Source of the DNA: an uncultured Eubacteriales bacterium
Lineage (GTDB): Bacteria > Bacillota > Clostridia > Oscillospirales > Acutalibacteraceae
Reading direction: 5' to 3'
Assembly (NCBI GenBank): GCA_900319615.1
Contig: ONPE01000004.1
Coordinates: 1 to 18,190, forward strand
DNA length: 18,190 bases
Made by a program: the position numbers and the translations under genes. Positions 1-5,043 of this stretch are shown piece by piece. Numbering within the stretch: position 1 is the first letter of the stretch; each line of letters starts with the position of its first letter. The notes under the pieces were generated by a model. That model worked only from the letters and a program-made list of their open reading frames with translations, was not told the origin of the DNA and searched no databases.

Positions 1-1
1 C

Positions 2-30
2 AAAGGCGACGTTACCGCAACGTCGCCTTT
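2..30. terminator. Bidirectional hairpin terminator downstream of trpS
   Basis: A perfect 12-bp stem (AAAGGCGACGTT at 2-13 pairing with 19-30) has a 5-nt loop. On the plus strand it runs into a T stretch (28-32). On the minus strand the short A run at 2-4 becomes a T run. It lies 14 nt beyond the trpS stop, so it probably ends the trpS transcript. It may also end a convergent gene outside the window. Confidence 0.8.
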
Positions 31-43
31 TTGATGTCTGTTA

Positions 44-1066
44 TTACTTTTTCGGCAGGATGTAGCCGATCTTCTTCATCGCCTTATCTACGGTGCGGTG
101 GCTGATCCTCTGCACGAACTCGGCGCTCTTTGTGTAGCACTCCTCGATGTACTTCTTATCCTTGACGTACTCCTGATAGCGCTTGCGCACGGGGGCGATC
201 TCTGCCACCACAGCCTCGCCTACGGCGGTCTTGAAGTCGCCGTAGCCCTTGCCGTCGAAGTCGCGCTCGATCTGCTCGTAGCTCAGACCCGTTACGGCGG
301 AGTATATCGACATCAGGTTATTGATGCCGTCCTTGCCCTCGGCGTAGCGCACCTTAGCCTCGCTGTCGGTGACGGCGCGCTTGAACTTTTTCATGATGAC
401 GTTGTCCTCGTCGGTGAGCAGGACAAAGCTGTTGACGTTCTCGTCCGACTTGCTCATCTTCGAGGTCGGGTTCTGCAGGCTCATTACGCGCGCGCCGTTC
501 TTGGGGATGAAGCCCTCGGGTATCTTGAACACATTGCCGTAGATACCGTTGAAGCGGTTCGCGATGTTCCTCGTCAGCTCGATGTGCTGCAGCTGATCGT
601 GACCCACCGGCACCTTATCAGCCTGATACAGCAGGATATCGCCGGCCATCAGGCTCGGGTAGGTGAACAGACCGGCGTTGATGTTGTCGGCGTGCTTAGC
701 GCTCTTGTCCTTGAACTGCGTCATGCGGCTCAGCTCGCCGTACTGGGTGTAGCAATTGAGTATCCACGCCATAACCGCATGATCGGGATTATGGCTCTGG
801 ATGAAGAACGGAGCCTTCTCTACGTCTATGCCGCACGCCATGATGGACGCGTACATATCTATGATGTTTTTGCGGAACTGCGCCGGCTCCTGACGCACGG
901 TGATGGTGTGCAGGTCGGCGAGGGCGTAGATGCAGTTGTAGTTCGGGTCGTCCTGCATCTTAACCCAGTTTCTCACGGCTCCGAGATAGTTGCCAAGTGT
1001 CAGCGAGCCGCTGGGCTGTATAGCTGAGAATACGATTTGCTTCTTTTCGGGAGTAGTGTTTTCCAT
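44..1066 (-). CDS. trpS: Tryptophanyl-tRNA synthetase (TrpRS)
   Basis: This cytoplasmic class I aminoacyl-tRNA synthetase charges tRNA-Trp with tryptophan using ATP. The 340-residue product has the usual bacterial TrpRS length. The HIGH-type signature appears near residues 18-30 in the variant form PSGSLTLGNYLGA, and the second ATP-binding signature KMSKS is intact at residues 203-207. The ATG at 1066 is preceded by an AAAGGA ribosome binding site about 8 nt away. The gene stands alone on the minus strand. Only about 22 nt separate its start from an inverted-repeat element at 1089-1258, so there is no room for a T-box leader next to the gene, although many Firmicutes trp-related genes have one. 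The promoter must lie in or beyond the repeat; I could not identify it. Function is certain from the signatures and overall match. Confidence 0.97.
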   Translation of the reverse strand: MENTTPEKKQIVFSAIQPSGSLTLGNYLGAVRNWVKMQDDPNYNCIYALADLHTITVRQEPAQFRKNIIDMYASIMACGIDVEKAPFFIQSHNPDHAVMAWILNCYTQYGELSRMTQFKDKSAKHADNINAGLFTYPSLMAGDILLYQADKVPVGHDQLQHIELTRNIANRFNGIYGNVFKIPEGFIPKNGARVMSLQNPTSKMSKSDENVNSFVLLTDEDNVIMKKFKRAVTDSEAKVRYAEGKDGINNLMSIYSAVTGLSYEQIERDFDGKGYGDFKTAVGEAVVAEIAPVRKRYQEYVKDKKYIEECYTKSAEFVQRISHRTVDKAMKKIGYILPKK

Positions 1067-1088
1067 GATATCAATCCTTTTATCAATT

Positions 1089-1258
1089 AGGAATTAGGAG
1101 TTAGGAATTAGGAATTTCGGGAAACACTTCGTGTTTTGGATTCCTATAGAATCGGATACAAACGTTTGATGGAAACTTACAAATCAGGTGTGGGCGAAAG
1201 CCCACCCTTCACCGTTAACTGCTAACCGTTAACCGTTCTCCGTTAACTCCTAATTCCT
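1089..1258. repeat. MITE-like intergenic element with 15-bp terminal inverted repeats
   Basis: The spacer between trpS and the aminotransferase gene is bounded by perfect 15-bp inverted repeats (AGGAATTAGGAGTTA at 1089-1103 and its complement at 1244-1258). The left end extends into heptad repeats of the form (A/G)TTAGGA, four in a row from about 1087. The right end contains several CCGTTAA-type units at 1212-1246. Inside are two small hairpins: AAACAC-TTC-GTGTTT (1122-1136), and GTGGGC-GAAA-GCCCAC (1190-1205) with a GNRA loop. No open reading frame or transposase is present. The architecture is that of a small non-autonomous repeat. Similar TTAGGAATTAGGA and GTTAACGGTTAA blocks are, to my recollection, common between genes in gut clostridia. 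Confidence 0.7.
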
Positions 1259-1260
1259 CA

Positions 1261-2457
1261 TTATTTTTGTATTTTTTCTTTCGCCAGTTTGCCGATCTCG
1301 ATGATGCCCTGCGTCAGGTCTTCGTCGGTCGGGGTAGAGAAGTTGATGCGGAAGCTGTGACACGGCAGGTCGCCGTCGGTGAGGAAGGCGTTGCCCGGTA
1401 CTACGCACACCTTGCGCTCGGTGAGCTCCTTGCAGAAGCCGAGCATATCCACATCCTCGGGCAGGTCGCACCAGATGAACAGACCGCCCTCGACCTTGTT
1501 ATACTTTATCCCTGTGGGCACGACATACTCATCGAGCAGCTTCATGCACAGGTCGGCTTTCTTGGTATAGAGCCTGCGGAGATACGCGAGATGACCCTCG
1601 TAGTCGTACTTATTCATGAACTCGTTGCAGAGCATCTGCGACCACATGGCGGTGTGGACGTCCTGACCCTGCTTGCAGATGATCATCTTCGCCATAGCAG
1701 CCTTGGGAGCCGTCATGAAGCCCACGCGGATGCCGGGGGAGATAACCTTGCTGAACGAGCCGGAGTAGATCACGATGCCGTCGGTGTCGAAGCTCTTGAT
1801 AGCCGGCACATCCTCGCCGTAGTATCTGAGGTCGCCGTAGGGGTTGTCCTCGATTATCAGAACGCCGTGAGCCTTCGCGAGCTCATACAGCTTCTTCCTC
1901 TTCTCAAGCGACATCGTCACGCCCGAGGGATTCTGGAAGTTGGGGATGGTGTAGATCAGCTTGGCGTTGGGGTTCTCGTCAAGAGCCTTTTCGAGCTCTG
2001 TCATGCTCATGCCGTCGGGCTCTACCGTCACGCCGACAAGATTCGTGTTGTAGCTGCGGAAGGTGTTCAGAGCGCCTACAAAGCTGGGAGCCTCGCATAT
2101 CAGCACATCGCCCTCGTTGAGGAAGGTCTTTGCTGCGATATCCATTACCTGCTGAGCGCCCGATACGATGATAAGCTCGTCGTCGTCGCTGCCGATGTTA
2201 TGCTTCTGTCTGAGATATGCCTTGAGCGTATCGCGCAGAGGCTGGTAGCCCTCGCTGACGCCGTACTGCAGCACGCCGATGGGATTCTCCCTGAGCAGAC
2301 GCTCCGAGATCTCGCGGATAGCCTCCACGGGGAAGGCGTCGGGAGCCGGATTGCCCGCCGATAGGGAAATGACCCCGGGGTCGGACGCACTCTTGAGTAT
2401 TTCGCGGATGGCGTTCGGCTTGAGCGCCAGCACCTTGTTTGAGAATTTGTAATCCAT
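1261..2457 (-). CDS. PLP-dependent aminotransferase, fold type I (LysN/MocR-domain type)
   Basis: This cytoplasmic aminotransferase is of the class I/II family related to 2-aminoadipate and aromatic aminotransferases (LysN, ARO8) and to the aminotransferase domain of MocR regulators. It has no N-terminal DNA-binding domain. The PLP-binding lysine lies in SGSFSK (Lys237 from the ATG start). The upstream PNFQNPSG motif and the downstream SPGIRVGF arginine region are typical of the family. The substrate cannot be told from sequence; branched-chain, aromatic or 2-aminoadipate use are all possible. I prefer the ATG at 2457 (398 residues). A GTG at 2466 would put the only purine-rich stretch almost against the start. 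The ribosome binding site is weak either way. The stop abuts the repeat at 1089-1258. The upstream region carries an inverted-repeat motif shared with the gene at 9884. Confidence 0.9.
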   Translation of the reverse strand: MDYKFSNKVLALKPNAIREILKSASDPGVISLSAGNPAPDAFPVEAIREISERLLRENPIGVLQYGVSEGYQPLRDTLKAYLRQKHNIGSDDDELIIVSGAQQVMDIAAKTFLNEGDVLICEAPSFVGALNTFRSYNTNLVGVTVEPDGMSMTELEKALDENPNAKLIYTIPNFQNPSGVTMSLEKRKKLYELAKAHGVLIIEDNPYGDLRYYGEDVPAIKSFDTDGIVIYSGSFSKVISPGIRVGFMTAPKAAMAKMIICKQGQDVHTAMWSQMLCNEFMNKYDYEGHLAYLRRLYTKKADLCMKLLDEYVVPTGIKYNKVEGGLFIWCDLPEDVDMLGFCKELTERKVCVVPGNAFLTDGDLPCHSFRINFSTPTDEDLTQGIIEIGKLAKEKIQK

Positions 2458-2481
2458 GTTAATCACGCTTTCTTTTTTCTC

Positions 2482-2556
2482 ATACTAATATTCAATACAA
2501 AGCAGACAAATTGTTATCGAGAATGATTTCCGCGATACTTCGTTGAACTTTAGTAT
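2482..2556. promoter_or_regulatory. Dyad motif upstream of the aminotransferase gene (copy 1)
   Basis: The left arm ATACTAATATTCAA (2482-2495) is matched in inverse by TTGAACTTTAGTAT (2543-2556), 12 of 14 positions. The left arm extends to 2507 and matches 9801-9826 at 24 of 26 positions. The right arm overlaps the proposed minus-strand -10 box, and the left arm lies between that promoter and the aminotransferase start. This placement fits an operator or a paired regulator site. No regulator is encoded nearby, so its function is inferred. Confidence 0.45.
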
Positions 2557-2578
2557 CACTTTTAGAAAATATCAATAA
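2550..2578 (-). promoter_or_regulatory. Probable promoter of the aminotransferase gene
   Basis: Read on the minus strand, TTATTG (2573-2578) is followed after 17 nt by TACTAA (2550-2555), which is preceded by TGA as in an extended -10. The expected start of transcription is near 2543, giving a leader of about 85 nt that contains the left arm of the dyad. The -35 box is weak. Confidence 0.4.
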
Positions 2579-2685
2579 CACCCCTTATCATAGCATAAGA
2601 TAGAGAATAGTGCAAGAAGATTGATGATCCGGAGCAAAAATTCGAAAAAAACCGTAAGAATATTAGCTTTTTTGTGATTTTTTTG

Positions 2686-2714
2686 TTGTATCTGTTTCTA
2701 TTTTGTAGTATAAT
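2686..2714 (+). promoter_or_regulatory. Sigma-A-type promoter of the DHHW-Nudix operon
   Basis: TTGTAT (2686-2691) and a perfect TATAAT (2709-2714) are separated by 17 nt. The predicted transcription start is near 2721, leaving a leader of about 84 nt before the GTG start codon. Confidence 0.65.
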
Positions 2715-2804
2715 ACAATAGAATATTTGGTTTTTCATTTGATAAAGGCGCCGCCGCACGCCTTAAATCTGCGGCATCCGATTTATATATTAGGAGGGAT
2801 CTGC

Positions 2805-4022
2805 GTGGACTATGATAACTTCGGCGGCAACGATACCCGCCGCGCTTCCGACAGTCTGAAGCGCCAGAGGGCTATCGCACAGATGAAGCGTGAGCGCCGC
2901 CGCAAGCTGTTTATCCGACGTACAATTATAGTTCTTGTCTGCCTGTTGGTGATATTCCTCGCGATATTTCTGCTTGTCCAGCTGTTCCGCGCCATCTTCG
3001 GCGGCGGCACCGCCGAGCAGCCCGCTGTGACAGAGACCGTAGCCGAGGTCGAGGTCACCGAGGAGCCTACCCAGCCCTCGGCGATGGATTTCATCAGGCC
3101 GAACATCCCCGACGACGGCACCGCCGAGGGGCACTATTCCGCATCTAACGGCGGCATCTACATCTACAACAAGATGGCTATGGAGCTCTTCGGAGGCTCC
3201 GACGACACCGCTCAGGCGTATGCCGACGTAATCTCCGAGTTCAAGGCGAGCGCTCCCGAGTACACCGTATATAATATGGTTGTGCCCAACCACACCGAGT
3301 TCGCTATACCCGACCGCCTTATCTCAAACGGCTCGGTAGCTACCGGCTCGCAGCTGGAGAACGTCAAGAACATCTATTCCAGATACTCGCAGGATGTTAA
3401 GGCGATCAACTGCTACAACAACCTCGGCGCGCATCTCAACGAGTACATATACTTCAACACCGACCACCACTGGACGGGTCTCGGCGCCTACTATGCGTAT
3501 CAGGCGTTCTGTGAGCAGACCGGCCAGACTCCGCTTGACCTCTCTACCTGTACCGAAAACGTCATCGAGGGCTTTGAGGGCTCGATGATAGACAGCGATC
3601 CCTCGCTGTACGAGAATCTCGACTCCGTCCACTTCTGGACGTTCCCGTACGCTACCCACGGTATGCGTCAGGACAACCCGGGCGAGGAGCTTTACGAGAC
3701 GCCCATCTACTTTGAGCAGGAGACCGGCGGCTCCGTTGCCTACGGCGTGTTCATCTACGGCGACGCTCCGCTGTTCGTCGAGTATAACGACGATAACAAG
3801 AACGGCAAGAAGATCGCCGTTGTCAAGGAGAGCTACGGCAACTCGTTTGTGCCTTATCTCACCTATAACTATGAGGAAGTACACGTTATCGACTTCCGCT
3901 ATTTCGGTCAGAATCTCAAGAGCTATATGCAGGACAACGGTATCGACGAGGTGCTGTTCATCAACAACGTCATGTCGGCAAATACCGCCATACAGCTCGA
4001 CCGTATCGAGAGCTTATACTAA
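2805..4022 (+). CDS. DHHW family membrane-anchored protein, SGNH-like (possible glycan O-acyl transferase/esterase)
   Basis: The product (405 residues) has a basic cytoplasmic N-terminus, one membrane helix at about residues 40-64, a short Glu/Thr/Pro-rich linker and an extracellular domain. The TDHHW motif (Asp220-His221-His222-Trp223) names the DHHW family. A serine in KESYGNS (Ser343) sits where the AlgJ/AlgX-like SGNH proteins carry their catalytic serine, with DxHW supplying Asp and His. Those relatives O-acetylate exopolysaccharide; a similar role on a cell-surface glycan is inferred here, not shown. I chose the GTG at 2805 because AGGAGG (2792-2797) lies 7 nt upstream. A longer reading from a TTG at 2727 has no ribosome binding site and starts almost at the predicted transcription start. 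The Nudix gene follows 63 nt later without a clear terminator, so the two probably share a transcript. Confidence 0.8.
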   Translation: MDYDNFGGNDTRRASDSLKRQRAIAQMKRERRRKLFIRRTIIVLVCLLVIFLAIFLLVQLFRAIFGGGTAEQPAVTETVAEVEVTEEPTQPSAMDFIRPNIPDDGTAEGHYSASNGGIYIYNKMAMELFGGSDDTAQAYADVISEFKASAPEYTVYNMVVPNHTEFAIPDRLISNGSVATGSQLENVKNIYSRYSQDVKAINCYNNLGAHLNEYIYFNTDHHWTGLGAYYAYQAFCEQTGQTPLDLSTCTENVIEGFEGSMIDSDPSLYENLDSVHFWTFPYATHGMRQDNPGEELYETPIYFEQETGGSVAYGVFIYGDAPLFVEYNDDNKNGKKIAVVKESYGNSFVPYLTYNYEEVHVIDFRYFGQNLKSYMQDNGIDEVLFINNVMSANTAIQLDRIESLY

Positions 4023-4085
4023 ACATCACACAGCCTTACAGGGGATAGGCTGACTAAACAATCCGGATAAAGGAGGTGACGCGGC

Positions 4086-4775
4086 TTGATATCAAAGAAA
4101 GTCAGGGTAAATGTATACGGTATGCTGGCGGACGGTCTGTATTCCGGCTACGCTGCTTCGGACAACATAAAAAACCGCAGTGCTTATATCGTATCCAAGA
4201 AGCCCCTGCGCGACTATATGTACGGCGTTGTCATAGCCGTGGTCACCATCAAGGGCGCCGGCGAGAAGCTGATCGTAGCCCCCGAGGGGGAGATCTACTA
4301 TGAGCCCGCCATCCGCGAGAAGCTATCGCATCTTCGCAACGCTCAGATAGAGAAGATCAGCTGTCTGTATGAGAAGAGCTGCGGCGCTATCGTCATCTAC
4401 AAGGACGGCGACAAGTGCAAGATACTCCTCGTCCGCAACCATAACGGCCGCAACTACAGCTTCCCCAAGGGTCATGTGGAGCAGGGCGAGACCGAGCAGG
4501 AGACCGCCGTGCGCGAGGTTTATGAAGAGACGGGTCTCACCATCCGTATCATCGACTCCTTCCGCGAGGTAGCCGACTACTGCCCCTTCGGCAAGATACG
4601 CAAGCGCGTGGTGTTCTTCATGGCGCAGACAATGAGCGACAAGGTGAAGATCCAGGAGGAGGAGATCGACAGCTATATCTGGGTCGACCTCGATCAGGCT
4701 CATCATCGCTGCACCTACGACAACGACCTGCGCGTTATCCGCAAGGCGCGCGAGAATATCGACAAGCTGATCTGA
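4086..4775 (+). CDS. Nudix hydrolase with degenerate pyrophosphatase-like N-terminal domain
   Basis: This cytoplasmic hydrolase should cleave a nucleoside diphosphate linked to another moiety; the substrate is unknown. The Nudix box at residues 129-151 is complete (G-x5-E-x7-REVYEETGL, with REVYEE binding metal). The start is a TTG at 4086, fixed by an excellent AGGAGGTGA at 4071-4079. Residues 1-95 are not part of the Nudix fold. Their order KKVRVNVYG, SAYIVSKKPL, GVVIAVV, EKLIVAPEG resembles, from memory, the small inorganic pyrophosphatase-like proteins of Firmicutes. The catalytic aspartates expected just before the AY of that family are replaced here (NRSAY), so this part is probably non-catalytic. 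The gene follows the DHHW gene and is closed by the terminator at 4905-4944. The Nudix assignment is secure; the N-terminal comparison is tentative. Confidence 0.88.
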   Translation: MISKKVRVNVYGMLADGLYSGYAASDNIKNRSAYIVSKKPLRDYMYGVVIAVVTIKGAGEKLIVAPEGEIYYEPAIREKLSHLRNAQIEKISCLYEKSCGAIVIYKDGDKCKILLVRNHNGRNYSFPKGHVEQGETEQETAVREVYEETGLTIRIIDSFREVADYCPFGKIRKRVVFFMAQTMSDKVKIQEEEIDSYIWVDLDQAHHRCTYDNDLRVIRKARENIDKLI

Positions 4776-4832
4776 CCGCTTCGGATCAAGCCGTTATTTC
4801 TTGATTTTTGTTTCTATCATAGCAAGGTACTT

Positions 4833-4846
4833 TTGCCACGTGGCAA
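4833..4846. repeat. Perfect 14-bp palindrome
   Basis: TTGCCACGTGGCAA reads the same on both strands. It lies between the Nudix stop and its terminator, about 200 nt upstream of the NRPS-like gene. It could be a protein-binding site or part of a dispersed repeat. It is not placed where an operator would block the 4982-5010 promoter. Confidence 0.4.
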
Positions 4847-4904
4847 TATCAACAGCTTTCCAAAGACTTCATCGACGGACTTTTTGTCCGACCGAAACCC
4901 AATA

Positions 4905-4944
4905 TCATCAGCCCGACGGAGCTTTGACCCTGTCGGGCTGATGA
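4905..4944 (+). terminator. Strong intrinsic terminator after the DHHW-Nudix operon
   Basis: A perfect 13-bp stem (TCATCAGCCCGAC at 4905-4917 with 4932-4944) has a 14-nt loop and is followed by ATTTTTTAT. It separates the Nudix gene from the NRPS-like transcription unit. Confidence 0.85.
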
Positions 4945-4981
4945 ATTTTTTATAAATAATTGAAATTTCTTTATAAATAGA

Positions 4982-5010
4982 GTGACAATTTCTGTGCTTT
5001 ATGTTATAAT
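4982..5010 (+). promoter_or_regulatory. Strong promoter of the NRPS-like operon
   Basis: GTGACA (4982-4987, one mismatch to TTGACA) and a perfect TATAAT (5005-5010) are spaced 17 nt apart, with TGT directly before the -10 as in an extended -10. The predicted transcription start is near 5017, giving a leader of about 27 nt. The gene therefore looks constitutively expressible. Confidence 0.75.
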
Positions 5011-5043
5011 CTAAAAGATTAGAAATCATCAGAGGTGACTTTA

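Larger units (their letters stand above)
2467..2804. other. AT-rich divergent intergenic region (338 nt)
   Basis: This spacer between the aminotransferase gene and the divergent DHHW gene contains no credible open reading frame. It holds the dyad motif at 2482-2556, a probable minus-strand promoter at 2550-2578, an AT-rich stretch without recognisable structure from about 2580 to 2680, a plus-strand promoter at 2686-2714, and an untranslated leader of about 84 nt before the GTG at 2805. I see no riboswitch fold in the leader. Confidence 0.6.

Noticed and set aside
1087..1114. Tandem heptads considered as a CRISPR-like array
   Set aside because: The units are 7 nt with no spacers and belong to the end of an inverted-repeat element.
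1067..1260. T-box or trp attenuator upstream of trpS
   Set aside because: I see no T-box consensus (TGGNACCGCG-like) or antiterminator-terminator pair on the minus strand. The spacer is fully accounted for by the repeat.
2727..2804. N-terminal extension of the DHHW protein from a TTG at 2727
   Set aside because: The TTG lies about 6 nt from the predicted transcription start and has no ribosome binding site. AGGAGG at 2792-2797 clearly serves the GTG at 2805.
4875..4890. CGGAC-TTTTT-GTCCG hairpin as a terminator
   Set aside because: It has a short stem and no following T tract on either strand. The strong terminator for the operon is at 4905-4944.
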